A stretch of DNA of 64,000 nucleotides from Desulfohalovibrio reitneri (GCF_000711295.1 NZ_JOMJ01000004.1:728670-792669); one strand, 5' to 3'. Counted from the stretch's first letter, positions 30,144 to 38,871 are shown. A program made the numbers and translations. Notes: generated by a model from the letters alone, not told the origin.

Positions 30144-30258
30144 GTGTCCGTGGAAAGCGGTTAGGAGCATGAGAAGGACACGGACGCGGTTGACCTTCCG
30201 ACGTTGTGGTGAGACAAACTGAAGCAAGTATCTCTCATTCCCTATCAAGGAGAGCGAC

Positions 30259-30774
30259 ATGAACGAACGCAGCGGCGCAGTGACATTCCAGGGCGATCCT
30301 CTGACCTTGCTGGGCGACATGCCCAAGCCGGGGGACAAGGCCCCCGAGTTTACCGTGTTGAGCAATTCGCTGGAGGCCAAGAGCCTGTCCGACTTCAAGG
30401 AGCAGGTGCTCATCGTGGCGGCCGTGCCCTCGCTGGACACCTCGGTTTGCTCCCGCGAGGCCAGGACGTTCAACGACAAGGCGGCGGGGCTGCCCGCGGA
30501 GACGCGCATCCTCATCGTGAGTATGGACTTGCCCTTCGCCCAGGCCCGCTGGGCCGACGAAGCCGGGGCGGACCGCATCACCACGCTCTCCGACCACAAG
30601 GAGGCGTCATTCGGAACGGCCTACGGCGTGCTGGTCAAGGAGTTGCGCCTGCTGGCCCGCTCGATTTTCGTCATCGGACCCGACCGCACCATCTCCCACG
30701 TGGAACTGGTGGGCGAGATGACCGACGAACCGGACTACGAGGCGGCCCTGACCGCCGCCTCCAAACTGGGCTGA
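30259..30774 (+). CDS. tpx: thiol peroxidase (Tpx family), lacking the resolving cysteine
   Basis: A 171-residue peroxiredoxin of the Tpx type with [14 protein letters not shown] carrying the peroxidatic Cys and its activating Thr, and the usual [12 protein letters not shown]-terminal strand. Typical Tpx has a second Cys in a segment like RFCGAEG; here the segment reads [11 protein letters not shown] and the protein contains only one Cys. So it must use an external thiol or another reductant. A GGAG site precedes the ATG. The desulforedoxin gene follows by 28 bases and could encode the electron donor. Cytoplasmic peroxide defence. Confidence 0.85.
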   Translation: MNERSGAVTFQGDPLTLLGDMPKPGDKAPEFTVLSNSLEAKSLSDFKEQVLIVAAVPSLDTSVCSREARTFNDKAAGLPAETRILIVSMDLPFAQARWADEAGADRITTLSDHKEASFGTAYGVLVKELRLLARSIFVIGPDRTISHVELVGEMTDEPDYEAALTAASKLG

Positions 30775-30802
30775 TCCCCACGAACAAACCAAGGAGGCTG
30801 CA

Positions 30803-30946
30803 ATGGCTACGAGCAAGGGTGAAGTCTACAAGTGCGAGGCTTGTGGCAACGTTGTCGAGGTCAAGCAAGGCGGGGGAGGCGATCTTGTCTGCTGCGGCGA
30901 GAACATGAAGCTCCTCAACGCCGAGGAAGCCAAGCAGTACGGCTAG
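30803..30946 (+). CDS. dsr: desulforedoxin
   Basis: A 47-residue protein with CEAC and VCCGENM: the Cys-X2-Cys and adjacent Cys-Cys pairs that bind one Fe(SCys)4 in desulforedoxin. The order [24 protein letters not shown] is the family pattern found also as the N-terminal domain of desulfoferrodoxin. AAGGAGG precedes the ATG by six bases. It is located directly after tpx, suggesting a two-gene redox unit. Stand-alone desulforedoxin is a marker of sulfate reducers and related anaerobes. Confidence 0.92.
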   Translation: MATSKGEVYKCEACGNVVEVKQGGGGDLVCCGENMKLLNAEEAKQYG

Positions 30947-30953
30947 CCAAACC

Positions 30954-30977
30954 GGGGCCCGGGCGACCGGGCCCCTT
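30954..30977 (+). terminator. hairpin after desulforedoxin, possible weak terminator
   Basis: A 9-bp perfect stem GGGGCCCGG/CCGGGCCCC with a GCGA tetraloop is followed only by TTAAG. The weak T-run suggests partial readthrough into the glycosidase gene 13 bases downstream. Confidence 0.6.
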
Positions 30978-30989
30978 AAGCGAGGATAC

Positions 30990-33242
30990 ATGCTGCTCCG
31001 ATGGATTCCGTGGAATTTCATCATCAGGAAGGCCGCCAAGCACCACGGCATAATCGACCCCGCTTCGGTGATGGCCAAGGTCCGCAGTTTCTCCCAGCCC
31101 TCGGAGGTGAAGGAACCCATTGAGCTCCTGCGGGCGGGAATCATTTTCCAGGCACGCGGATTGGTCAACACGAGGGCAATACAGTTCAACCTCGACTGGG
31201 TCTGGCCCTACTGGGTGGAGCGACAGTTCAACCCGGAGGACCCGTCCTTCATCCCGCGCGCCTACTCCTTCACCCACATCAACCTCACCCAGCGCGACTG
31301 GAGCGCCGTGGGGCTGCCGGACGTGCCGTTGTACCCCATCGTGGACCCGCGCGGGTTGGTCACGCCGCTGTATGACGGCTGGTCGCTGGATTTCTGGGTT
31401 CTGGGCGACGACGGCCGCAGACTCCTACCCTCCAAGCTGGACGAGGTGGAGCAGACGCTGGGCATGGAAGACGCCTCCGTCCGCACCGATTGCGTTGACA
31501 GCGGCATGCGGGTGTCCTCCACGGCTCGACAGGTCATGGACGGGGGGAAGCCCCGGCTCCTGGTGGATTTGCTGGGCGAAAGCGAAGTGGACGGCTGGCT
31601 GGCGGTAACCTTGCGCCCCTACAACCCGGAAGGGGTGCGCTTCATTGAGAAGGTGGAGTGCGGGGCCGGACGCGACTCCTGGCTGGTGGACGGCGAGGAG
31701 GAGATTCATTTCGGCAAGGTGCCGGATAAGATGCTGGTTTCCTCCTTCGACGAGGGAGACGTGCTGCACAAGGTCGACCACAAGGCGGAGGGAACCTCCG
31801 GAACCTGCCGGGTGGGCATGGTCAGCGCGGCGGCGCTGTTCCGCCTGAAGGCTGGCAAGCCCCGCGAAATGCGACTGAAGATATCTCTGGAAAGCGACCT
31901 CAAGGAGCACTACCCCGAGGCCAGGCCCAGGGGAGAGACCTGGTCGGGGATTCTCGAAGAAACCGCCGGGCTGGACATTCCGGACGAGCGCGTCAAATAC
32001 GTCTACGACAGCGCGGTGCGAACGCTCGTCATGCTTTCGGCGCACGAGATCGTGCCCGGTCCGTACAACTACCGCCGGTTCTGGTTCCGCGACGCCGCCT
32101 TGATGCTCAACGCGGTGCTGGCCCTGGGGCTCGGCGGGCGCGCCGAGCGCATCCTCTCCATGTTCCCCGAGCAGCAGCGCCGGGACGGCTACTTCCGTTC
32201 CCAGGAAGGGGAGTGGGACTCCAACGGCCAAGTGCTGTGGATTTACGACCGATTCCAACGCCTCACCGGGCGAGGTCTGGACGAAAAGACGCGGAAGGCG
32301 GTGCGAAAAGGTGCCGAGTGGTTCCGCAGCAAGCGCATAACCAATCGTCCGGGCAACCCGGAGAACGGGTTGCTTCCCGCGGGATTCAGCGCGGAGCATC
32401 TGGGGCCCAATGACTACTACTACTGGGACGATTTCTGGGGCGTGGCGGGACTGCGCTGCGCCGCGCGGCTCTTGGAAGGCCACGCCGGAGAGGACGAGAT
32501 CCGCTCCTGGCGGGACCTGGCGGACGAGTTCGAGGAGACGATCTGGAATTCCGTGAAGCAGAGTCCGGGATTCCGGCGCAGGGGGGGCATCCCGGCGTCC
32601 CCCTACCGGCGCATGGACGCGGGAGCCATCGGCTCCATGGTGGCCGACTACCCCTTGCAGCTCACGGACACTGAGCACGAGGCCATGAACGTCACCCTGG
32701 AGTATCTGCACGCCAAGTGCTTCCACAAGGGCGGCTTTTTCCAGGACATGGTCCACTCCGGCATGAACGCCTACCTCACCTTCGCCATCGGCCAGAGTTT
32801 CCTGCGGGCAGGGGACAGGAGAGTGGACGACATCGTCCAGGACATGGCCCGGCTCGCTTCACCCACCGGGCATTGGCCAGAGGCCATCCATCCCTTCTCC
32901 GGAGGCGGCTGCATGGGCGACGGCCAGCACGGCTGGGCAGCGGCCGAGTGGATCATGCTCATTCGAAACCTCTTCGTGCGCGAGGAGTGGGAGAAGCTCG
33001 TCCTGGGTGCGGGCATCCAGCCGTCTTGGATGAAGTCGGGCGAGCCCATCGCCTTCGGCCCCACGCTGACGCCCCACGGCAGAGTTGCCGTGCGGGTGGA
33101 TCACGGGGACGGCGGGCCGGTTTTCCACGTGGACGCGGTCTGGCGTGAAAAGGCGCCGGAGATGATTATCGCCGTGCCCGGCTACAAGCGGATCAAGGTG
33201 GACCCGTCCGTGGAAAGCTACGTCCTCGAGCCGGAGAAATAG
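30990..33242 (+). CDS. GH15-like six-hairpin glycoside hydrolase
   Basis: A 750-residue protein. The N-terminal 300 residues are beta-rich; the C-terminal half is an alpha/alpha toroid with YNYRRFWFRDAALMLNAVLALG, EGEWDSNGQVLWIYDRF, NDYYYWDDFWGVAGLR and GAIGSMVADYPLQL. These Trp/Asp-rich repeats resemble glucoamylase or trehalase-type enzymes (GH15/GH63/GH37 clan). There is no signal peptide, so it is cytoplasmic. It is followed after six bases by a GT4 glycosyltransferase, an arrangement in which the pair could build and remodel an intracellular glucan or glycoside. Substrate unknown; trehalose or glucans are candidates given treT in the window. Confidence 0.75.
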   Translation: MLLRWIPWNFIIRKAAKHHGIIDPASVMAKVRSFSQPSEVKEPIELLRAGIIFQARGLVNTRAIQFNLDWVWPYWVERQFNPEDPSFIPRAYSFTHINLTQRDWSAVGLPDVPLYPIVDPRGLVTPLYDGWSLDFWVLGDDGRRLLPSKLDEVEQTLGMEDASVRTDCVDSGMRVSSTARQVMDGGKPRLLVDLLGESEVDGWLAVTLRPYNPEGVRFIEKVECGAGRDSWLVDGEEEIHFGKVPDKMLVSSFDEGDVLHKVDHKAEGTSGTCRVGMVSAAALFRLKAGKPREMRLKISLESDLKEHYPEARPRGETWSGILEETAGLDIPDERVKYVYDSAVRTLVMLSAHEIVPGPYNYRRFWFRDAALMLNAVLALGLGGRAERILSMFPEQQRRDGYFRSQEGEWDSNGQVLWIYDRFQRLTGRGLDEKTRKAVRKGAEWFRSKRITNRPGNPENGLLPAGFSAEHLGPNDYYYWDDFWGVAGLRCAARLLEGHAGEDEIRSWRDLADEFEETIWNSVKQSPGFRRRGGIPASPYRRMDAGAIGSMVADYPLQLTDTEHEAMNVTLEYLHAKCFHKGGFFQDMVHSGMNAYLTFAIGQSFLRAGDRRVDDIVQDMARLASPTGHWPEAIHPFSGGGCMGDGQHGWAAAEWIMLIRNLFVREEWEKLVLGAGIQPSWMKSGEPIAFGPTLTPHGRVAVRVDHGDGGPVFHVDAVWREKAPEMIIAVPGYKRIKVDPSVESYVLEPEK

Positions 33243-33248
33243 CGGTCG

Positions 33249-34478
33249 ATGCGCCAGCCGCTCACCGTCTGCGACGTGGTGCAGACGTACAGCCCCATCA
33301 GCGGCGGGGTGAAGAGCTACGTCAACGACAAGCGCGCCTTCGTGGCCGGACGGGAGGACCTGCGGCAGATTCTGGTCATCCCCGGCGAGAAGAGTTCCAG
33401 GCATACGGAGGAACGGACCACCACCTACCACATAGCCTCCCCGCGCCTGCCCGGCTCCAAGAGTTACCGGCTGCTGATCAACAAGGCGGCTGTGGACCGC
33501 ATCGTGGCCAGGGACAAACCGGACGTCATCGAGGTTTCCGACGCCTATCAGCCCGCCTGGTTCGCACTGTGGGCCGGTGGGAACCTGGATATCCCCGTGG
33601 TTGGCTTTTACCACTCCGACTATCCCCGCTCCTACGGCCGCGACCTGGAGCGCGGTCTGGGGTCGGACACTTTGGGAGGCGTGGTCACGGACGCCATCGA
33701 GGGCTACCTAGCCTCCCTGTACAACAAGATGGCCGCCACCATCACTTCAACCAAGCTCTTCGAGTCACGGCTTAGGGACATGGGCGTGGAGCGGGTCGTC
33801 CGCGTACCCCTTGGCTGCGACACTGATGTCTTCCGGCCCCTGGATTCCCGGGCGAAGGTGCTGGACAGGCTTGGGTTGCCGCTCGGGACGTACCTGCTGC
33901 TTTTCGTTGGCCGGTTCGCCCCAATGAAGAACATTTCCGCCCTGCTGGCAATGATGGAGGAGTTCGGCGAGGGGGAGCGCCCGGTACATCTGGTTCTCAC
34001 CGGCGACGGGGAGGATGCGGAGGTGGTGCGGCGGGCCGCGGAGAGTCGGGATGACATCACCTGGATTCCCTACGCCTCGGACCGCGAGGAACTGGTCGAA
34101 GTCTACAGCGCGGCTGATTTATTCTGCAATCCTGGCACGCACGAGACTTTCGGCCTGGTCTCGGTGGAGGCCCAGTCATGCGGCACCCGGGTGTTGGGCG
34201 TGAAGGATGGCGGCATGGGGGAAACGCTGGAAGGGGAGGAGTCGCTCATCGAAGCCGACGCGCCGGAGGCAAAGGCACTGGCTGATGCCGTGCGCCGCAT
34301 CCGGGCCCTGGGCGAAGGGGAAGAGTCGCGGCGCCTGAGGCGGGAGCGCATGAAGCGGAGGTTCTCTCTGCAAAGGAATTTCCGCCGCCTCTTTCGTTTG
34401 TACGACCATGTTCGCCGCCGGGAGTCGGTGGAACGTTTTCCCACCCCCGAACAGGACGAATCATTGCCCGAGGTGTAG
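33249..34478 (+). CDS. GT4 family glycosyltransferase (paired with the GH15-like enzyme)
   Basis: A 409-residue GT-B protein: N-terminal VQTYSPISGGVKSYV glycine loop, GFYHSDYPRSYGRDL, VRVPLGCDTDVFRPL, LLFVGRFAPMKN, and the C-terminal EX7E motif in NPGTHETFGLVSVEAQSCG. It is retaining by family membership. Only weakly like the GT4 at 16.5 kb in the acceptor half. It lies six bases after the GH15-like gene, so the two are surely co-transcribed. Acceptor unknown. Confidence 0.83.
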   Translation: MRQPLTVCDVVQTYSPISGGVKSYVNDKRAFVAGREDLRQILVIPGEKSSRHTEERTTTYHIASPRLPGSKSYRLLINKAAVDRIVARDKPDVIEVSDAYQPAWFALWAGGNLDIPVVGFYHSDYPRSYGRDLERGLGSDTLGGVVTDAIEGYLASLYNKMAATITSTKLFESRLRDMGVERVVRVPLGCDTDVFRPLDSRAKVLDRLGLPLGTYLLLFVGRFAPMKNISALLAMMEEFGEGERPVHLVLTGDGEDAEVVRRAAESRDDITWIPYASDREELVEVYSAADLFCNPGTHETFGLVSVEAQSCGTRVLGVKDGGMGETLEGEESLIEADAPEAKALADAVRRIRALGEGEESRRLRRERMKRRFSLQRNFRRLFRLYDHVRRRESVERFPTPEQDESLPEV

Positions 34479-34536
34479 CTGTTTCGCCCCGCCGCGATTC
34501 GCGCCGAGGCGTTTTGTTTGCTCTGCCAAGCAAGCG

Positions 34537-34716
34537 TCAGGGCACTCTCGGCCCCCGCCCCCGGAATACTCCGAGGATGATGACGGCCAGGAAGAGGATG
34601 AGGAAGACGAAGAAGAGCACCTTGGCTATGGAGGCGGCCGCGCTGGCCACCCCGCCGAAACCGAGCAACCCGGCGACTATGGCCACCACCAGGAATATCA
34701 AAGCCCAACGCAACAT
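34537..34716 (-). CDS. DUF1328/UPF0391 small membrane protein
   Basis: A 59-residue protein with two membrane helices: [22 protein letters not shown] and [18 protein letters not shown], with GVAS/AA between. This is the YtjA-like DUF1328 pattern. GAGGAAAC precedes the ATG at 34716. Family members are often induced by stress in the envelope; function unknown. Small size and a short gap to the cytochrome c3 gene suggest either a separate promoter in 34717-34846 or joint transcription. Confidence 0.88.
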   Translation of the reverse strand: MLRWALIFLVVAIVAGLLGFGGVASAAASIAKVLFFVFLILFLAVIILGVFRGRGPRVP

Positions 34717-34846
34717 AGTTTCCTCCTCGTATTCTCCGCTTGAGCCGAACAACGCCAGCGGCTTCACCTGGTCGGCCCGTCGTTCCCTTACGCTTCAGGC
34801 CGTAGCCGGGGGCACGCGTTCGGTTCGGCGATTGGCCGTGGCCGGA

Positions 34847-35245
34847 TCAGCCGTTTTTGACATGGCATTCCATGCACTTCACCGGACCGTGCTTCTTGTC
34901 GGTCTGTGAGCGGTCGTTGTGGCAGCCCAGGCAACTGATTTGGCTCGTCCGCTCATGGAAGGCGGCGTAGAAGGAGCCTTCGCCCTTTTTGGCAACCATG
35001 TCGGAATGGCAACCGGAATCGGAGCAGCCCTTGATTTCGCTCATGCCGTCCCAGGTGTGGTGGCACTGGGTGCAGTCCAGGTCGCTGTGGGGAACGTGGT
35101 CGAACTCCACCCGGGCCATGCGCAATTCGGCGTCTTCCGGAACGGCCACCTGACCGGCGGCCGGGGGTTGCGGCTGTGATTCTCCCATGGCGGGCAGGGC
35201 GGGAAGCAGGAACAGGGCCAAAGCGATGAGTGCGAGACGGGACAC
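34847..35245 (-). CDS. tetraheme cytochrome c3 (class III)
   Basis: A 132-residue periplasmic protein with a signal peptide (SRLALIALALFLLPALPAMGES) and four heme sites: CTQCHH, CSDSGCH (the CX4CH variant typical of cytochrome c3), CLGCH and CMECH. HVPH before the first motif supplies distal ligands. Class III cytochromes shuttle electrons between periplasmic hydrogenases/formate dehydrogenases and membrane complexes in sulfate reducers. The GTG at 35245 has AAAGGAGG upstream. The small membrane-protein paralogue lies 17 bases upstream in the same direction and may be its partner. Confidence 0.9.
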   Translation of the reverse strand: MSRLALIALALFLLPALPAMGESQPQPPAAGQVAVPEDAELRMARVEFDHVPHSDLDCTQCHHTWDGMSEIKGCSDSGCHSDMVAKKGEGSFYAAFHERTSQISCLGCHNDRSQTDKKHGPVKCMECHVKNG

Positions 35246-35262
35246 GGCGTCCTCCTTTGCTG

Positions 35263-35646
35263 TTAGGTGATGTAGTAGGCTAGGATCAATAGTACTAGAA
35301 TCAGGGTTAGGCTCAAGGTGTAGACGTTTCCCGCGGGGGGTGGCGTGGAGTCGCTCCGACGTCCTTCCTGGCGGAACGTGTTGGATCCCTTCTTTCCAGG
35401 GGGCGGGCCGATGGCCGCCAAGAGCAGAAAGGCCACCAGCCCGGTCATGAGAAAGGGGAAGAAGAAAGCGTCCCAAAGCTTTGGACCAAAGGGCGTGAGC
35501 CACACTCCGCCGGCCCAGGTAACGAGAAAGACAAGCAGGACCAGGCCGAGTGGATGGGGGCGGCCGGGATGGCGGAAAGCCCTGGAAAAGACCAGGACGA
35601 CCACCAGAGCGACCGCGAGGGCGAAAATGAAATGCGCCAGAACCAT
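35263..35646 (-). CDS. small membrane protein, paralogue of the IS-interrupted gene at 4.2 kb
   Basis: A 127-residue protein with two N-terminal helices, a TWAGGVWLTPFGPKLWD loop, a third helix (FPFLMTGLVAFLLLAAI), a polar linker and a C-terminal helix (LSLTLILVLLILAYYIT). The layout and the AGGVWL loop match the interrupted gene at 4237-6108. The ATG at 35646 follows GGGGAG by six bases. It lies upstream of and close to the cytochrome c3 gene, hinting at a role in membrane electron transfer or stress. No named family recognised. Confidence 0.72.
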   Translation of the reverse strand: MVLAHFIFALAVALVVVLVFSRAFRHPGRPHPLGLVLLVFLVTWAGGVWLTPFGPKLWDAFFFPFLMTGLVAFLLLAAIGPPPGKKGSNTFRQEGRRSDSTPPPAGNVYTLSLTLILVLLILAYYIT

Positions 35647-35710
35647 GCAAGCTCCCCGTGTTCGATTTAGTTGGTTTATGTCAAAATGGCTCGGCCACTC
35701 GTCCTTCAAA

Positions 35711-35772
35711 AGGGGACGGGGAGGGGACTTTTCGGGGAGCTACCCGAAACCCGCCCCCTTTCTCCCCTGTGG
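35711..35772 (+). repeat. dispersed G-rich/C-rich hairpin element, best copy, with G-quadruplex motif
   Basis: Four G4 runs (35712-35715, 35718-35721, 35723-35726, 35734-35737) with loops of 2, 1 and 7 bases satisfy the canonical G-quadruplex pattern. Inner stem TCGGG/CCCGA (35732-35736 with 35743-35747), outer stem AGGGGA/TCCCCT (35711-35716 with 35763-35768). ACCCG at 35742 and CCCCTGTGG at 35764 are 22 bases apart. It sits between the divergent membrane-protein gene (minus) and a kinase gene (plus). Confidence 0.65.
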
Positions 35773-35827
35773 AATGTGAAGGGGTGGTTGCTACATAGTA
35801 TCGGAAGCATCGCTACCGGAGGCGTAC

Positions 35828-37486
35828 ATGGCGAGGGATGAATCATCGGAAGGCAAGAATGAATTGAACATGCTGGCAGAAATCAGCCATGAGATGCGAA
35901 CCCCGATGAATGCCATGCTGGGAGAGATCCAGATCATGCTGGCGGATGAGTTGCCCGAGCGGCAGCGTGGACGACTGGAACGGATCCGTGTGGCCGCCTC
36001 CAAGATGAGCAGCATGATCGGCGACATTCTGGATCTTTCCCGGGCCGAGGCTGGGCGATTGCGGCTTGAGCGTCGCCCCTTCGATCTGCTGCGGGTGGTG
36101 GATGAGGTCGTCGGCCTGTTTCGCCCCCTGGCCGAGAAAAAGGGTCTGCGCCTCCAGCTGGACACAGGGGAGCAGGTGCCGCAATACGTGCGGGGCGACG
36201 CCAGAAGATTGAGCCAGATTCTGGAAAACCTGCTGGACAACGCCATCAAGTACACCGACGAGGGCTCGGTGAGTCTTGGTGTGGAATCGGCCACCACGGG
36301 CGAGACGCGCCGCGATGGAAGTCCCGGTCCCATCTCCCTTCTTTTCCGCGTCTCCGACACGGGGCACGGCATCCCCCACGACAGGCAGCGCGAGATATTC
36401 AAGAGTTTTCGGCGCGGTGAGGAGGAAGCAGGGTCCAGTTCCGGCTTCGGGCTGGGCCTGAGCATCTGTCGGGAACTGGTGAACATGCTGGGGGGGTACA
36501 TCTGGCTGCAGAGCAAGCCGGGCGAGGGCACCACCTTTCTATTCACCGTAACCCTGGAACCGGCCGAGGCCGACGAGGTGGAGTCCGCCCCGGAGGGTGG
36601 CGGTGCCATCGACCTGCGACCGGACGGCCGCTCCCTGCGCGTGTTGCTGGCCGAGGACGATGAGATGAGCCGCATGTTCCTCTCCGACTACCTCACTTCC
36701 CGGGGACACTATGTGGAGACGGCCACGGACGGCAGGCAGGCCGTGGCCCGTCTGGAGGATTGCGACTACGACCTGGTGGTCATGGACGTGAAGATGCCCC
36801 GCATGGACGGCATCGAGGCCACCAGGCGCATCCGCCAGGGCAGGACCAAGGAGGCCAATCGCAAGATGGCCATCATCGGCCTCAGCGCCAAGGTGGACGA
36901 TGAATCAAGGAGGCGTGCCCTGGATGCGGGGATGGACGCCTACATGGTCAAGCCGGTGGATCTGGCTAATTTCCAGGCCAAGCTTCAGGACTTGACCAGC
37001 CTTGGCGTCCGAGAGGCGGATGAAGATGTCTCCCGCAGGGAGTGCGCTCCCGGTGGGAAACCTGAAGAGGAACCGGAGGGAGTTGAAACGCCAGACGCCG
37101 CGGAGGCCGCCGCGAGCGGGGGGGGGCATGGGGAGGACTTGCTCCCCACGCTGGATGAAGGCGGGGTGTTGAAGCAGTACAAAGGGAAAAAGGAACTCTT
37201 TTTGCGCATGGTGGACGCCTTTTCGGAGCAGTGCGACGAGAAGCTGGGCGTTATCGGCCAAGCCCTGGAAGAAGGCGACATGGAAAAAGCCGAGGATGAG
37301 GCCCATTCACTCAAAGGGGCTTCCCGTCTGCTGGGCGCGGAGGCGCTCGGAGAGTTGGCCCGGACCATGGAAGATTCCGCCCGCGAGGGGCGGAAGGACA
37401 AGGCCAGGGGAGCTTTCGACCGGGCCATGCGCGAAGCGAACACCGCCTTGAAGGCCATGAAGGATTTCACGGATCAGCTTGAATGA
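35828..37486 (+). CDS. hybrid histidine kinase (HisKA-HATPase-REC-Hpt) without a sensor domain
   Basis: A 552-residue cytoplasmic protein starting almost directly with HisKA (EISHEMRTPMNAMLG near residue 20), then HATPase (NAIKYTDEG, DTGHGIPHD, GFGLGLSIC), a receiver with LLAEDDEMSRMFL and LVVMDVKMPRMDG, and an Hpt domain with HSLKGASRLLGAEAL. No PAS or membrane part is present, so the signal must come from a partner or cytoplasmic state. The relay chain is complete. A hairpin element lies in its promoter region. Confidence 0.9.
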   Translation: MARDESSEGKNELNMLAEISHEMRTPMNAMLGEIQIMLADELPERQRGRLERIRVAASKMSSMIGDILDLSRAEAGRLRLERRPFDLLRVVDEVVGLFRPLAEKKGLRLQLDTGEQVPQYVRGDARRLSQILENLLDNAIKYTDEGSVSLGVESATTGETRRDGSPGPISLLFRVSDTGHGIPHDRQREIFKSFRRGEEEAGSSSGFGLGLSICRELVNMLGGYIWLQSKPGEGTTFLFTVTLEPAEADEVESAPEGGGAIDLRPDGRSLRVLLAEDDEMSRMFLSDYLTSRGHYVETATDGRQAVARLEDCDYDLVVMDVKMPRMDGIEATRRIRQGRTKEANRKMAIIGLSAKVDDESRRRALDAGMDAYMVKPVDLANFQAKLQDLTSLGVREADEDVSRRECAPGGKPEEEPEGVETPDAAEAAASGGGHGEDLLPTLDEGGVLKQYKGKKELFLRMVDAFSEQCDEKLGVIGQALEEGDMEKAEDEAHSLKGASRLLGAEALGELARTMEDSAREGRKDKARGAFDRAMREANTALKAMKDFTDQLE

Positions 37487-37533
37487 GACAACGAGACGGC
37501 CCTCGGGTCGTCCAAAGCGGCACGGAGGTGTCC

Positions 37534-37736
37534 ATGTCGATCGTGAAGGTCATCGAGGTTCTGGCCCAGTCAGAAACGAGTTGGGAAGACGCGGATAGGA
37601 CGCCGTGCAGTCCACCGCCGCCACTGTGAAAGACATCCAATCCGTCTACTGTCAGGACTTCCAGGCCGTGGTGGAGAATGATCAGGTCACCAAGTACCGG
37701 GTCAACTGCAAAATCTCCTTCCTGGTCCACAGGTAG
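37534..37736 (+). pseudogene. dodecin gene with a one-base deletion
   Basis: The first 22 codons give SIVKVIEVLAQSETSWEDA, the classic dodecin start. After a frameshift near 37598-37602 the remaining codons give AVQSTAATVKDIQSVYCQDF and then KYRVNCKISFLVHR, the dodecin end. One inserted base restores a 67-residue protein, the normal dodecin length. Dodecins are dodecameric flavin-binding stress proteins. The usual flavin-stacking Trp region has Tyr here (QSVYCQDF). GGAGG lies six bases before the ATG. A sequencing error or a recent loss is equally possible; the codons after the shift look conserved. Confidence 0.8.
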
Positions 37737-37754
37737 GAATGGTGCGCCGCCGGG

Positions 37755-38483
37755 ATGACCCTGGGCGCTGCCTTTGTCGGCACCTCCGGGTGGAGCTACC
37801 CGCACTGGCGGGGAACCTTCTATCCCGGCGGCCTTCCTCGCGATGAGGAACTCGCCTTCTGCGCCGAGCGCTTTGGCGCGCTGGAGATCAATAACACGTT
37901 TTACAGTCTGCCTGGTCGCGAGGCCGTTCTGGGTTGGCGCAAGGCAGTGCCCAAGGGCTTTCCATTCGCGGTCAAGGCGTCACGTTATTTGACCCACATG
38001 AAGAAGCTGAAGGACCCGCGCCAGGGGGTGGACAGCTTCTTCGCCGCTGTGGACGCACTCGGTCCCAATCTCGGACCGGTTCTGTTCCAGCTTCCCCCCA
38101 ACTGGCGGGTCAACATCAAACGGTTGCGGGCATTCCTCGATGCCCTGCCCGACGGACGCCGCTTCGCCTTCGAGTTCCGTGACACGAGTTGGATCACCGA
38201 AGAAACCCTTGATCTGCTGCGGGAAAGGAAGGCCGCATTCTGTATCTACCATCTGGCCGGTTATTTCTCGCCAAAGGAGGTCACGACCGATTTCATTTAC
38301 ATCCGCCTGCACGGTCCCGGCGACAAGTACCAGGGCTCCTATCCGGAGCGGGACCTGGCGGACTGGGCCGGGGCCATTAGTGCCTGGACCGCCGAAGGGC
38401 TGGACGTCTACTGTTTTTTCGACAACGACCAGGAGGGCTACGCGGCCCACAACGCCGCCCGCTTGGCGGAAATGATTTCCTGA
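37755..38483 (+). CDS. DUF72 (YecE-like) family protein
   Basis: A 242-residue TIM-barrel protein with FVGTSGWSYPHWRGTFYP, LEINNTFYSLP, FPFAVKASRYLTHMKKL, GPVLFQLPPNW, and a C-terminal YCFFDNDQEGYAAHNA. This is the DUF72/YecE signature, whose biochemical function is unknown (weak TIM-barrel nuclease or isomerase likeness has been suggested). It begins 18 bases after the broken dodecin gene. Complete and unremarkable. Confidence 0.92.
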   Translation: MTLGAAFVGTSGWSYPHWRGTFYPGGLPRDEELAFCAERFGALEINNTFYSLPGREAVLGWRKAVPKGFPFAVKASRYLTHMKKLKDPRQGVDSFFAAVDALGPNLGPVLFQLPPNWRVNIKRLRAFLDALPDGRRFAFEFRDTSWITEETLDLLRERKAAFCIYHLAGYFSPKEVTTDFIYIRLHGPGDKYQGSYPERDLADWAGAISAWTAEGLDVYCFFDNDQEGYAAHNAARLAEMIS

Positions 38484-38490
38484 TGCCTGG

Positions 38491-38871
38491 TCAGTCCTCC
38501 ATTTTTCCAGCGAGAAAATCACGCAACGCGGCGGCGTTGTTGTGTTCGCGGTCCTTGGCGGCGTAGAGCAGGGTGACGCCGCCGCTTCCGGTCGCCCGCG
38601 CGAGCTCCTCCATTTTCCGCTCTTTCTCCGAGGATTGAAGCTCTGCCCGGTAGCGCTGGCGGAAGCCGCCCCATTTGTCCGGGTCGTGGCCGAACCAGCG
38701 GCGCAGCTCCGTACTGGGAGCCAGCTCCTTGGCCCACTCGTCCAGTTGCGCCTCCTCCTTGCTTACGCCGCGGGGCCACACCCGGTCCACGAGGACGCGC
38801 AGGCCGTCCCCTGGTTCCACCGGGTCGTGGATGCGCTTGATGCGAAGGCCGGGCCGACCCCTTTCGTTCAC
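38491..38871 (-). CDS. DUF488 family protein (YeaO-like)
   Basis: A 126-residue protein: IKRIHDPVEPGDGLRVLVDRVWPRG, WAKELAPSTELRRWFGHDP, and TLLYAAKDREHNNAAALRDFL are DUF488 hallmarks. Unknown function; genes of this type often accompany redox-stress genes. It starts with GTG overlapping the stop of the hemerythrin-like gene (GTGA), so the two are translationally coupled. It is cytoplasmic. Confidence 0.9.
   Translation of the reverse strand: MNERGRPGLRIKRIHDPVEPGDGLRVLVDRVWPRGVSKEEAQLDEWAKELAPSTELRRWFGHDPDKWGGFRQRYRAELQSSEKERKMEELARATGSGGVTLLYAAKDREHNNAAALRDFLAGKMED

Noticed and set aside
37467..37805. Minus-strand gene over the dodecin region
   Set aside because: The antisense frame has no recognisable domain or ribosome site, whereas the plus strand encodes two matching dodecin halves.
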